The notes beneath the pieces are model-generated. The model had not been told where the DNA came from. It was given only the letters and a program-made list of their open reading frames with translations, and did not search any database. Position numbers and translations under genes: made by a program. Positions 23,430 to 31,704 of a stretch of DNA of 64,000 bases are shown in pieces. This DNA is from Weissella confusa (GTDB lineage Bacteria; Bacillota; Bacilli; Lactobacillales; Lactobacillaceae), in assembly GCA_041871065.1 (NCBI GenBank), contig CP168942.1:346001-410000 (forward strand). Reading direction: 5' to 3'. The stretch's first letter is position 1, and each line of letters begins with the position of its first letter.

Positions 23430-25226
23430 ATGTTAAGGACAATTGGTCAGGTGATTAATGAAGTTAGACGGGAAAAACGAGTCTCTTTGGCAGAAATTGT
23501 GGCATTGGGCATCAGTAAGTCGCGTTATTATCCCTTCATAGAAGGTGAAATTGATATGAGCATGATTGATATGATGTCAATCATGGACGCGTTAACGATT
23601 TCATTCAGTGAACTAGGGATGTTAACAGGCAAGTCGCGCTTTCAAGATATTTCGATTCGTTGGTTAATGAACGCAGACATTAACGAACTAATCCAACGAG
23701 CACAAGGCATTGATGACCAAGATACGGACTTCCGTAAAATGTTGTTTCAAGCGGTTGTTGCGTTGCGTAAGGGTGAATCAATGCAGGAAGCGTCCACACA
23801 AATTTATGAGCGTTTGGCAACGATTGATATCTTTACCTTGATTGATATTGTTGCATTTGCAGTTATTGCACCGGAATTAACGGCGGGACAGTTTAAACGA
23901 TTGTATTTGTGCTATGCGCGAAGCATGTCGAATTTTCAAAACTATTTAACGAATGACATGTATGATGCGGTGCTGACGATTCATTTAGCAGCTGTCGATA
24001 AGTTGCTGGTGCAACCGGAAAACCGTAGTTATAACAATTCGATGTTTGTGATTGAAACAATCTTGAATCAATACGCAGAACCACAATTCATGGAACTGCG
24101 AATTTTACAACAAATGATGCAGTTGTTCAAAACAACGGTTGAGGGGTTGTTATACACAACGACGAGTCGCATGACAATTTTATTGCTAGCCGTGAAGAAT
24201 CAACATGTCGAGATCGTCAAAACGCGTTTGATATCAGTTGACTTACTGGCGTTGTGGAATGAATTTCAAGTATCGACCGCTAGTTTTTGGACAAAGCGTC
24301 ATGAGCACGATCCGTTTCCGCGTTTTTCAACCTTGCCACCAGAAGAAATGTTCGAACACTTCGGTGATGTTTTACGTCGCATTATGAAGCAAAAGCATAT
24401 CACGCCGGGGATGGCGGTCGATGCTGGTATCTCAACGTATAAGTTGTATCGCACCTATAATGAAACGCATTATCTGGAGTTGGAAGAGCTAATTACGTTG
24501 ATGCGCCTGGTCGACTTGATGCCGAGTGACATCGATGCCGTGATGCGTCGCCGTGTGATTAATGTGACGAACTCAACCTGGCATCAATATAATTGGCAAC
24601 ATGTTAATCCGCTGGGCTATGATGCTATGGCACGCTCGATGGCAAATTTGTACGAAGAAACTCATCTCCGTAAAGATTTAGAGGCTTACTTTGAATTCAA
24701 ATCGTTGGATGGATTGTTCGTTCGTCACAATTGGTTGCAGAGTAATGATGCCAATGAGTTGAGCAAAGAAATCGGTAACGAATTAATGAGCATGGAAAGT
24801 TGGCATGTTGCTGAGTTCAGAGTAATGCGCTATGCCTTGCTTCATGTCGATACTGAAGCAGGTGTTGAAATGTGGTCGCGTTCGATTCGCAAAGCCTTAA
24901 ATGAGATGGATCAACAATACATTCAACACAATGCGGTCTTGGATATCTATGAGTGGGCGATTTTACGGGCGATGCTGTTGCGCAATAAAGAACTGGCGAA
25001 GTCGTTGCTTAAGGCATCACGCGTCATCAATAATAATCCGGCGGATGTGCCATTGTTTGGTCGAGGTCAGCGTCGGTTGTTCGAACTGTATGAAGAACTG
25101 ATTGATGAAGTGCCGACAGCACGCCGTCAATTACAAGAACACTTGTCAGATTTTGTCATCCTATCCGGAGATAGTAAATTTACGGATGCCTATCAAAAAA
25201 TCTTACGTCCTTACTGGGAAAAGTGA
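23430..25226 (+). CDS. Rgg-like transcriptional regulator with two tandem HTH units
   Basis: A 598-aa, mostly alpha-helical protein, about twice the length of ordinary Rgg/GadR/MutR regulators (about 285-300 aa). Residues 5-62 read as an Rgg HTH: GQVINEVRREKRVSLAEI, then GISKSRYYPFIEGE, then LTISFSELGML. Around 308-372 the same layout returns: FGDVLRRIMKQKHITPGMAV, then GISTYKLYRTYNETHYLELE, then VDLMPSDIDAVM. Each HTH is followed by about 230 helical residues, as in the peptide-sensing C-terminal repeat of Rgg. The second HTH is more diverged. No adjacent pheromone gene was found. GAGGAG lies about 10 nt before the start. Target and ligand are unknown. Confidence 0.7.
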   Translation: MLRTIGQVINEVRREKRVSLAEIVALGISKSRYYPFIEGEIDMSMIDMMSIMDALTISFSELGMLTGKSRFQDISIRWLMNADINELIQRAQGIDDQDTDFRKMLFQAVVALRKGESMQEASTQIYERLATIDIFTLIDIVAFAVIAPELTAGQFKRLYLCYARSMSNFQNYLTNDMYDAVLTIHLAAVDKLLVQPENRSYNNSMFVIETILNQYAEPQFMELRILQQMMQLFKTTVEGLLYTTTSRMTILLLAVKNQHVEIVKTRLISVDLLALWNEFQVSTASFWTKRHEHDPFPRFSTLPPEEMFEHFGDVLRRIMKQKHITPGMAVDAGISTYKLYRTYNETHYLELEELITLMRLVDLMPSDIDAVMRRRVINVTNSTWHQYNWQHVNPLGYDAMARSMANLYEETHLRKDLEAYFEFKSLDGLFVRHNWLQSNDANELSKEIGNELMSMESWHVAEFRVMRYALLHVDTEAGVEMWSRSIRKALNEMDQQYIQHNAVLDIYEWAILRAMLLRNKELAKSLLKASRVINNNPADVPLFGRGQRRLFELYEELIDEVPTARRQLQEHLSDFVILSGDSKFTDAYQKILRPYWEK

Positions 25227-25311
25227 CGTCCGAAAAATGGGCATCTTTATGATGACGAATATCTGATGGTGCAAGTATCGGGAAGTTTTATTTAGCTGGG
25301 TAATAAATTTG

Positions 25312-25519
25312 TATGATTGAGAGTAGAGTTGAAACCCCATTCAACTCTAAGCTGTGAACATGAGTCGCGGCTGGCACTATGGCGCTAACAAGCCTAACCT
25401 GTTTCCCACCGCGTCATGGTGCCCCCTTAACTTTCCGTCCGTGAAAACAGCTATTCACGGAAAACCGGGTTATCCCCCGGATACATAACCGGACACCGCA
25501 ATTTTGCGGTGTTTTTTTG
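25312..25519 (+). ncRNA. Structured small RNA with C-rich loops
   Basis: TATGAT (25312-25317) predicts a start near 25324. Hairpins follow in order: 9 bp (25325-25333 with 25340-25348), loop ACCCCA; a bulged stem (25359-25370 with 25409-25418); 8 bp (25438-25445 with 25454-25461); about 8 bp (25465-25473 with 25485-25492), loop with CCCCC; and a 9-bp terminator (25493-25501 with 25504-25512) plus T7. C-rich single-stranded stretches, including GCCCCC at 25420-25425, could pair with ribosome binding sites. The DyP gene downstream has its own TATAAT, so this looks like an independent RNA of about 195 nt. It is not tmRNA, RNase P or SRP RNA by inspection. Confidence 0.65.
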
Positions 25520-25559
25520 TATAGAAGTGTTAGAAACAGTAATCAACACGCGACCGGAC

Positions 25560-25565
25560 TATAAT
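25560..25565 (+). promoter_or_regulatory. -10 element of the DyP peroxidase gene
   Basis: A consensus TATAAT 36 nt before the start codon, beyond the terminator of the preceding RNA. The -35 is poor. Confidence 0.5.
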
Positions 25566-25600
25566 GAATTCAAAACGATATGATTTCGGGGGGTAGTATC

Positions 25601-26545
25601 ATGCCAGTAACACCAACTAAGGCACAAGATGTATGGAAAGACGTAGGAAAGAATGTTTCTTTCGTCGTATTGAAATTAAAGCGCGAGAATTTGGCAGCAG
25701 ACCAAGAAGCGATTGCTGAGTTTGCTGATCGATCACAAGCGATTGAACGCTCAATGATGATTCGCGCCGCTGATGCAAATTTGAAGGTATCGATTGGTTT
25801 TAGTCGAACGGCATGGGATTATTTGTTTCCAAATGCCGCGGTGCCAAAGCAATTAGAAACCTACACAACATTGACGGGACCAGAATATAGTATGCCAGCA
25901 TCAGAGGGTGACATTTTCTTGCACGTCCGCGCAGGTGATGAAGCGGTTGTGTACGAAGTTGTCCGTCAGTTCATGGTCTTCCTTGAGCCGATTGCCACGG
26001 TGTTTGATGAGACGAAGGGCTTCCGTTATTTTGAAGGACGCGCCATCATCGGCTTTATTGATGGCACTGAAGCGCCGGCTGAATTTGACGCCGCCGACTA
26101 TGCGCTGGTAGGGGAGGAGGACCCAGAGTATATTAATGGGTCATACGCCTTTGCTCAAAAGTGGCTCCATGACATGGACTTCTGGGGCAAGATGAAAACA
26201 GAAGAACAAGAAAAAGCGGTTGGTCGTCATAAATTTGATGACTTGGAATTAGATGACGGGGAAAAGTTCCACAATGCGCACAACGTTGCCGCGAAAATCG
26301 AAGTTGATGGCGAAGAACAGAAAATTGTCCGGATGAACGTGCCGTTTTCTGATCCAGCAACTGGCAAAACGGGGACGTACTTTATTGGTTATTCACGTTA
26401 TTGGTCAGTTACAAAGGCGATGTTGCAACAAATGGTAGATATGTCAGACTTCTTGTTGACGTTCTCAACCATCCAATCAGGTCAATTATTCTTCATTCCA
26501 TCGCGTGATACACTGGGCGAAATCGCAGATGGGGCGCTGTTTTAG
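25601..26545 (+). CDS. Dye-decolorizing (DyP-type) heme peroxidase
   Basis: A 314-aa cytosolic heme peroxidase. The family motif GXXDG is GFIDG at 151-155 (catalytic Asp154). The proximal heme ligand is His210 in VGRHKFDD, and the distal Arg lies in VRMNVPF near 244, followed by GTYFIGYSR. No signal or Tat peptide is visible and no encapsulin gene is adjacent. ATG 25601 is chosen because GGGGGG (25588-25593) is 7 nt upstream; a longer frame from 25580 would place the start before that site. Its natural role (H2O2 removal or porphyrin handling) is unclear in lactic acid bacteria. Confidence 0.92.
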   Translation: MPVTPTKAQDVWKDVGKNVSFVVLKLKRENLAADQEAIAEFADRSQAIERSMMIRAADANLKVSIGFSRTAWDYLFPNAAVPKQLETYTTLTGPEYSMPASEGDIFLHVRAGDEAVVYEVVRQFMVFLEPIATVFDETKGFRYFEGRAIIGFIDGTEAPAEFDAADYALVGEEDPEYINGSYAFAQKWLHDMDFWGKMKTEEQEKAVGRHKFDDLELDDGEKFHNAHNVAAKIEVDGEEQKIVRMNVPFSDPATGKTGTYFIGYSRYWSVTKAMLQQMVDMSDFLLTFSTIQSGQLFFIPSRDTLGEIADGALF

Positions 26546-26555
26546 ACGTTAAATC

Positions 26556-26587
26556 AAAGCACTGACGATTGTCAGTGCTTTATTTTT
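26556..26587 (+). terminator. Terminator of the DyP gene
   Basis: An 11-bp perfect stem (26556-26566 with 26571-26581) and a T run. Confidence 0.85.
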
Positions 26588-26640
26588 TATCAACTCTTTT
26601 AAAGAATACTGACCTTTTGTTCCCCACTGAAATCAACATC

Positions 26641-26835
26641 TGTGGATAACTTGTTGATAAGTTTGTGGACGTACTGTGGAAACTCTGTGGAAAACTATCC
26701 TAATCGTTTTCATTGAATTCTCATTTTCCAACAAAACTATCCACAGGTTATCCACAAGCAAACGACATCTTCATTTTTATCCTGTGGATAATGTGGAAAA
26801 CTTTCAGTGGTTAATGATGTCTTTTTTGTGGAAAA
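26641..26835. other. Cluster of DnaA boxes in a gene-free region
   Basis: Within 195 bp there are three perfect DnaA boxes (TGTGGATAA at 26641 and 26783; TTATCCACA at 26748). Boxes with one mismatch lie at 26652, 26686, 26737, 26792 and 26827, and a weaker one at 26675. Both orientations occur. No dnaA or dnaN is near, so this is unlikely to be oriC. It resembles a DnaA-titration or origin-control cluster such as datA or the Bacillus DnaA-box clusters. The rest of the 480-bp gap holds only terminators and the ezrA upstream region. Confidence 0.85.
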
Positions 26836-26922
26836 TGTCATGAGATATATAATTGCCCGCAAATAATCTGTAAACGCGTTTAAAAAAGGTTAAAGAACGC
26901 CAAGTAAAACCTAAGTCAGGGC

Positions 26923-26946
26923 AAAAAAAGCGGTTGTAAAACCGCT
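26923..26946 (-). terminator. Leftward-acting terminator at the right edge of the DnaA-box region
   Basis: Read on the minus strand, a 7-bp stem (26929-26935 with 26940-26946) is followed by T7. No minus-strand gene precedes it, so it would stop antisense transcription from ezrA entering the DnaA-box cluster. Confidence 0.5.
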
Positions 26947-27028
26947 GGCGTGATACTCTAATATGTAGATAATTCCCGAATAGTAAGGAGCTTGGTGACG
27001 ATTAGGCGTCGCCAAAGGTAGGTAGAGT

Positions 27029-28762
27029 ATGACACAGATTGGACATATCGTAATTGGCTTGATAGTTGTCGTAGCGGCCATTTACTTGATTATCTTTGTC
27101 TCTCAACGATTGACTGCACGCAAGGTAGCTAAGTTGCTTCAGAAGAAGGAACAGTTAGCTGAAATTCCAATGCGTGATCGCTTAGTGAAAGGACGTCAAT
27201 TGAGTTTGACAGGTCAATCACTCAAGCAATTCCAATTGTTAGAGAACAAGTACGGCACACTTGAAACGCAAGGCTTTAATGAAATTGAAAACCAAGCCAA
27301 CAGTGTTCTATTCGAATCACAAGGTTTGAACTTCGTGAAGACGGCACAAGAATTGAAGCAATTGCAACAATTAATTCGTGATGCTGAAATGACGATTGAT
27401 GTTGTTAATCAAGGTTTGTCTGATTTGGAAAAGTTGGACGAAGCACACAAGGCAGCTGTTAAGGAACTTGAAGTTAAGTATCAAGACCTACGTAAGACGT
27501 TGCTGTCACAAAACTTCAGCTTCGGTCCAGCGATTGATAAGTTGGAAGAAATTTTGGGATCATTGGAAGATGATTTCGCTGAGTTTGCCCGTTTGACGGA
27601 AGCCGGGGACCATGCAACGGCCGCTGGTATTTACGAGACGTTGGGGATGGAAACGAACCAACTTGAACAACGCATTGAACAAATTCCAGGTCTATTTAAG
27701 TCTTTGGATGATACATTGCCAGGACAATTAGCAGAATTGCATGAAGCGTATGACAAGATGGCTGCTGAAGGATTCAAGTTCGAAACGGATATTCCAGAAG
27801 AGCTTGAAGAACTTGAAACGCAACGCACAAACGCATTGGACTTGTTGGCTGACTTAACGTTGAAGCAAGTTGCTGAGACGATTGCGCAAATGGAAGCCCG
27901 TACAGAAGTGTTGTACGAAACGTTTGAAAAGGAAGCCAGTTCAGCCCAAGAAGTTTGGGAGAACAATGAGCAATTGACGGCTTACGTTGTTCACAACAAG
28001 CGTCAAAACCACGAGTTGTACATTGAGTTGGATCGCTTGAATCAAGATTTCGTCTTTACAAAGGATGAAGTTGGTCAAGTACGTAGTTGGGAAATCCAGC
28101 TATCGAATGTTTCAGTTAGTTTGGAAGATTTGAAGGCATCGATTTCACAACACGAAGTTGTCTTCTCAAACTTGCTTGAAACGCAACATGGTTTGCGCGA
28201 AGAGCTTGAGCGTATCGAAAAGGAACAAGTTTCAATGTGGGAAGGCTTGAAGGAGCTACCACAATTGGTGCAACAATCACGTAACCGCGTGACGTTGTTG
28301 TCCGACAAGTTGCGTCAAATTCAACGCGCTGTTGAGCGTCAAGGTTTGCCTGGCTTGCCAGACACGTACATGAGCTTCTTCTACGCTGTGAATGATGAAT
28401 TGGGGCGTTTGAAGCAACAACTTGGCTTGTCACGTATTAATGTTGATGATGTTTTGCGTCAACTAAGTATCGTGACGGCTGACTTGGATACGTTGCAAGA
28501 AAACACGGATGCGCTGATTGAGGCTGCGTCGGTAACGGAGCGTTTGGTGCGTAAGGCGTTGTCATATCGCGATAACGCAGATGTGGTTCAAGCCACGCAA
28601 CAAGCTCGTTACTACTATGAAACTGACTTTGACTACACGCGTGCGATGAACACGTTGGGCGCGGTCATTGATCAACAAGAACAAGGTGCGACGGCTCGCC
28701 TTGTTAATGCATACCGCCAAGAGCAAGCAACTTTGCAAGCGGAATTTGCAGAACAACAATAG
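27029..28762 (+). CDS. ezrA: Septation ring formation regulator EzrA
   Basis: A 577-aa membrane-anchored cell-division protein that binds FtsZ and wall-synthesis proteins and limits Z-ring formation. The N-terminus is a single membrane helix (about 5-26); the rest is acidic, Gln/Glu/Leu-rich coiled coil of spectrin-like repeats, which fits the EzrA length of 560-575. The topology, with the N-terminus outside and the long domain in the cytoplasm, follows the family. It starts with ATG 27029. It is monocistronic with its own terminator. Confidence 0.93.
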   Translation: MTQIGHIVIGLIVVVAAIYLIIFVSQRLTARKVAKLLQKKEQLAEIPMRDRLVKGRQLSLTGQSLKQFQLLENKYGTLETQGFNEIENQANSVLFESQGLNFVKTAQELKQLQQLIRDAEMTIDVVNQGLSDLEKLDEAHKAAVKELEVKYQDLRKTLLSQNFSFGPAIDKLEEILGSLEDDFAEFARLTEAGDHATAAGIYETLGMETNQLEQRIEQIPGLFKSLDDTLPGQLAELHEAYDKMAAEGFKFETDIPEELEELETQRTNALDLLADLTLKQVAETIAQMEARTEVLYETFEKEASSAQEVWENNEQLTAYVVHNKRQNHELYIELDRLNQDFVFTKDEVGQVRSWEIQLSNVSVSLEDLKASISQHEVVFSNLLETQHGLREELERIEKEQVSMWEGLKELPQLVQQSRNRVTLLSDKLRQIQRAVERQGLPGLPDTYMSFFYAVNDELGRLKQQLGLSRINVDDVLRQLSIVTADLDTLQENTDALIEAASVTERLVRKALSYRDNADVVQATQQARYYYETDFDYTRAMNTLGAVIDQQEQGATARLVNAYRQEQATLQAEFAEQQ

Positions 28763-28771
28763 TCCAATCTA

Positions 28772-28809
28772 AACGGTCATCTGATGTGTTATCGGATGGC
28801 CGTTTTTTG
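28772..28809 (+). terminator. ezrA terminator
   Basis: A 14-bp stem with two G-U pairs (28772-28785 with 28791-28804) and a T run. Confidence 0.85.
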
Positions 28810-28825
28810 AAAAAAGAGGTGTGAG

Positions 28826-29281
28826 ATGATAATGATTTTGAATTGGGTGTTGCCGATTGTGTATGTGGGGTATACAGTTTGGCGCCAATGGCAACCGCGT
28901 CTAATGGAAACAACCTATAAGTTAGATGGATTGGTTTTAGCGATTGGCTTAATAATTGCCGGGACGGCTATCCAAACCGACTGGGTGAATACGAATGCTG
29001 CCGGCTGGTTAATTGTGGGTTTGATAGCAGTGGTATCGATTGGCGTGCTGTCGATTGCGCGAACGCTGTCTGAAGAAATGTGGGTGACCGAAGAGGGTGA
29101 GGTCGCACACCATGCAACGGTTGGTACAGTGGTGTTTTGGATAGCGTCAATCTTGTTAAACGTCGAGAGTGATCAGCTAGTTACTCACAGCGGTGCGTTT
29201 TCTGTGTTGTACCTCGCTCTGGCAGCAATTCTACAAACGAAGTTAACCGAGTGGCGCGCAAGGACTAAACAAGTGAAGTGA
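28826..29281 (+). CDS. Hypothetical integral membrane protein
   Basis: A 151-aa protein with about four to five hydrophobic segments (near 5-20, 33-50, 58-78, 100-115, 124-140) and a basic C-terminus. Two in-frame ATGs (28826, 28832) both fit AGAGGTG at 28815-28821. It follows the ezrA terminator by 16 nt, so the promoter must overlap that hairpin or expression is by read-through. I recognise no family. Confidence 0.65.
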   Translation: MIMILNWVLPIVYVGYTVWRQWQPRLMETTYKLDGLVLAIGLIIAGTAIQTDWVNTNAAGWLIVGLIAVVSIGVLSIARTLSEEMWVTEEGEVAHHATVGTVVFWIASILLNVESDQLVTHSGAFSVLYLALAAILQTKLTEWRARTKQVK

Positions 29282-29383
29282 TTAGGAACGGATCGTTGCA
29301 AAACGGTCCTTTTTCTTTGTCGCGTTTCTGCAAAAACTTTATACTTACAAAAGTAAAGAATAACGGATTTTCGGAGGTGTATC

Positions 29384-30097
29384 ATGACATTTAAGGCAGA
29401 ACAATTAGCAAGTACATTGGTGATTGGATCACAATATGTGGACGATGTTGCTGGCTTCGTTGCACAAGCAGTTAAGGCTGGCGTTTCAATGGTAATTTTG
29501 GACGAAGCGCAATTGACTGGGGTGGAAAAGCAAAATTTGGCTGAGTACATTCGTGATGTAACGCGTGCTGCAGATGTTGCCTTCATGATCGCTGACGACG
29601 TTGCTCTTGCAGCTGCAGTTGAGGCTGATGGTGTTTACGTAAGTGACCGTCACCAAGTAAATGACTTGACGGCTCAAGCGCAAGCGGCTGGTTTGTACAC
29701 GGGTGTTTCAATTAACAACCGTACTGAGTTGTTGGAAGAAGAGCCAGCTGGATTGGCCTTCTATAGCGTTAGCCCAGTTTACCCAAGCCGTCACGTGACG
29801 GAAGAAGCACCAATTGAGCACTTGGCTGGTTTGACAACGGTTGTTCAAAACAGTGATTTGCCAGTTGTTGCAATGGGTGGTATCACAGTTGCTCGCTTGA
29901 AGGACATTGTCCGCATGGGTGTTTACGGTGCTGCGGCTATCGACGCATTCGTTGACGCAGATGATTTGGTCGCAGCGGTTGCCGCATTTAACGATACGTT
30001 TGCGGGGATGACGGTGGACCAAGCGTTGGGTAACACACGCTATGGTTTGGCCATCCCAGGCAAGCACACCAACGCCGTTCAAGGTGAACTACACTAA
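29384..30097 (+). CDS. ThiE/TenI-like TIM-barrel protein
   Basis: A 237-aa protein with the thiamine-phosphate-synthase/TenI fold pattern: GVSINNRTEL near 107, the phosphate loop region FYSVSPVYPSRH near 125-136, and LPVVAMGGI near 162-170. True ThiE has GPxFxTxTK in the phosphate loop; here Ser and Arg replace several of these residues, and the N-terminal catalytic Arg/Lys pattern is not clear. No other thi gene or TPP riboswitch is seen nearby. It may be a TenI-type or otherwise diverged member. GGAGGTG lies about 6 nt before the start. Confidence 0.75.
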   Translation: MTFKAEQLASTLVIGSQYVDDVAGFVAQAVKAGVSMVILDEAQLTGVEKQNLAEYIRDVTRAADVAFMIADDVALAAAVEADGVYVSDRHQVNDLTAQAQAAGLYTGVSINNRTELLEEEPAGLAFYSVSPVYPSRHVTEEAPIEHLAGLTTVVQNSDLPVVAMGGITVARLKDIVRMGVYGAAAIDAFVDADDLVAAVAAFNDTFAGMTVDQALGNTRYGLAIPGKHTNAVQGELH

Positions 30098-30112
30098 TAA
30101 CTGATATACTAA

Positions 30113-30157
30113 AACGCCCCCAGATGAGAACTGAACTCATCTGGGGGCGTTATTTTT
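30113..30157. terminator. Bidirectional terminator between the ThiE-like and purine permease genes
   Basis: A 16-bp perfect stem (30113-30128 with 30136-30151) with A and T runs on its flanks. Confidence 0.9.
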
Positions 30158-30164
30158 ATAAAAT

Positions 30165-31472
30165 TTAGTGAGCGACGATGAATAGGAACAACATGAAGAT
30201 GAATGCTAGGGCATACATCAATGGGTGAACCTTACCAGCGCGCTTTGTTGCGATCATCATGATTGGGTACAAGATGAATCCCAATGCAATACCGTCAGAA
30301 ATTGAGTACGTCAATGGCATACCAATGACAATCAAGAATGAAGGGGCTGCGATTGCGAAATCATCCCAATCGATGTTACGCAAGTTTTCGGCCATCAACA
30401 CACCAACAACAACCAAAGCTGGGGCTGTTACTTGTGAGGTTACCACCGTCAAAAGTGGTGAGAACATCAAAGCGAAGATGAACAAGATACCTGTTGTGAT
30501 TGATGTCAAACCTGAACGACCACCAACGGCCATACCTGATGAAGACTCAACGTAGGCTGAAGTAGGTGAAGTTCCAAGAATGGCACCTGCCGTCATACCA
30601 ACGGCATCGGCCATCAAAGCACGACCAGCGCGTGGCATCTTGCCGTCCTTCATGAAACCAGCTTGGGTTGCCAAACCGATCATCGTACCAGCAGTGTCAA
30701 AGAATGTCACAATCAAGAACGTCAAAACAACCGTCCACAATTGGAATGTGTTGATGTCCGTGATGTGTGAGATTGATTCACCGAACGTTGGCGCCAATGA
30801 AGGTGCAGCTGAAACAATGTGCGTTGGCAAGTCAATCAAACCTGAGATGATTCCCACGATTGCCGTTAGCACCATACCAATAAAGATAGCGGCTGGGACG
30901 CGTGTGGCAATCAAGATGAACGTCACAATAATTCCGAAGATTGCAAGCAATGATGTACCTGACGTCAAGTGACCAAGTGAGACCATTGTTGATTCGTTGG
31001 CAACGATCAAACCAGCGTTAGCCAATCCGATGAAAGCAATGAACAAACCAATACCAGCTGCAATGGCAACCTTCAAGTCTTGTGGAATCATGTTGATGAT
31101 GGTTTCACGAATCTTGAAGAATGTTAGCAACAAGAAGATGATGGCAGCAATCAAAACACCAGCCATCGCAGTTTGCCAAGGCACCTTCATACCGATTACA
31201 ACAGAGTAAGCGAAGAAGGCGTTTACACCAAGCCCAGGTGCGATAGCGATTGGGTAACGGGCAACTAATCCCATGAAGATTGTTGCGATAGCAGCGGCAA
31301 CACCAGTAGCAGTGAAGACAGCGCCCTTGTCCATCCCAGCGGCTCCCAAAACCGTTGGGTTAACGAACAAAATGTAGGCCATTGAGACAAAAGTCGTCAA
31401 TCCGGCAATTAGCTCAGTACGGAAGTTCGTTCCGAGTTCGCCAAAACGGAAATATTTTGCAACAGAGTTCAT
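30165..31472 (-). CDS. NCS2/AzgA-type purine permease (PbuG/PbuO-like)
   Basis: A 435-aa symporter with about 12-13 membrane segments, likely for hypoxanthine, guanine or adenine. Family features are FRTELIAGLTTFVSMAYILFV near the N-terminus, IAPGLGVNAFFAYSVV near 76-91, FFDTAGTMIGLATQAG near 258-273 and LGTSPTSAYVESSSGMAVGGR near 300. Its promoter (TTGACA, 17 nt, TAAACT on the minus strand) overlaps PurR-box-like sequences, which agrees with a purine substrate. The start follows GAGGAGAT. Confidence 0.92.
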   Translation of the reverse strand: MNSVAKYFRFGELGTNFRTELIAGLTTFVSMAYILFVNPTVLGAAGMDKGAVFTATGVAAAIATIFMGLVARYPIAIAPGLGVNAFFAYSVVIGMKVPWQTAMAGVLIAAIIFLLLTFFKIRETIINMIPQDLKVAIAAGIGLFIAFIGLANAGLIVANESTMVSLGHLTSGTSLLAIFGIIVTFILIATRVPAAIFIGMVLTAIVGIISGLIDLPTHIVSAAPSLAPTFGESISHITDINTFQLWTVVLTFLIVTFFDTAGTMIGLATQAGFMKDGKMPRAGRALMADAVGMTAGAILGTSPTSAYVESSSGMAVGGRSGLTSITTGILFIFALMFSPLLTVVTSQVTAPALVVVGVLMAENLRNIDWDDFAIAAPSFLIVIGMPLTYSISDGIALGFILYPIMMIATKRAGKVHPLMYALAFIFMLFLFIVAH

Positions 31473-31525
31473 CTGTATCTCCTCAAATAGATAGAATAAA
31501 ATAAGTTCTTTCGTAACAATTTCAT

Positions 31526-31610
31526 AGTTTAGGCGATGAAACGTTCGTTGTCAACGAAAATCACGAACGAATGACTAAAGGTAAGTTAAAACTTGCGTAA
31601 AATACGAACG
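31526..31610 (-). promoter_or_regulatory. Purine permease promoter with PurR-box-like sites
   Basis: On the minus strand TTGACA (31549-31554), a 17-nt spacer and TAAACT (31526-31531) form a near-consensus promoter. CGAACG cores of PurBox type lie in the spacer (31542-31547), upstream (31564-31569) and at 31605-31610; the last, AAATACGAACGTT, is close to AWWWCCGAACWWT. The palindrome at 31544-31558 covers the -35. Repression by PurR is likely. Confidence 0.65.
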
Positions 31611-31704
31611 TTTTCAAAATTTGAGCACATTATTAGGCCTAGGTAACGGAAATTGTTAAAATGTAACTGAGAAGAGATATGCCGACGAAGAGGAGGACCG
31701 ACAT

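Noticed and set aside
25312..25519. Identification of the structured RNA as 6S RNA, tmRNA, RNase P RNA or a T-box
   Set aside because: It lacks the closing 5'-3' stem of 6S RNA, the tRNA-like end of tmRNA, the size and core motifs of RNase P, and the AGGGTGG T-box motif.
26641..26835. DnaA-box cluster as the chromosomal origin oriC
   Set aside because: dnaA, dnaN, recF, gyrB and rpmH are absent from the surroundings, and gene orientation does not change here. A control cluster is more likely.
30259..31209. Three long plus-strand open frames inside the purine permease gene
   Set aside because: They are antisense shadows of a hydrophobic coding sequence, with Met/Lys/Pro-rich translations and no ribosome sites.
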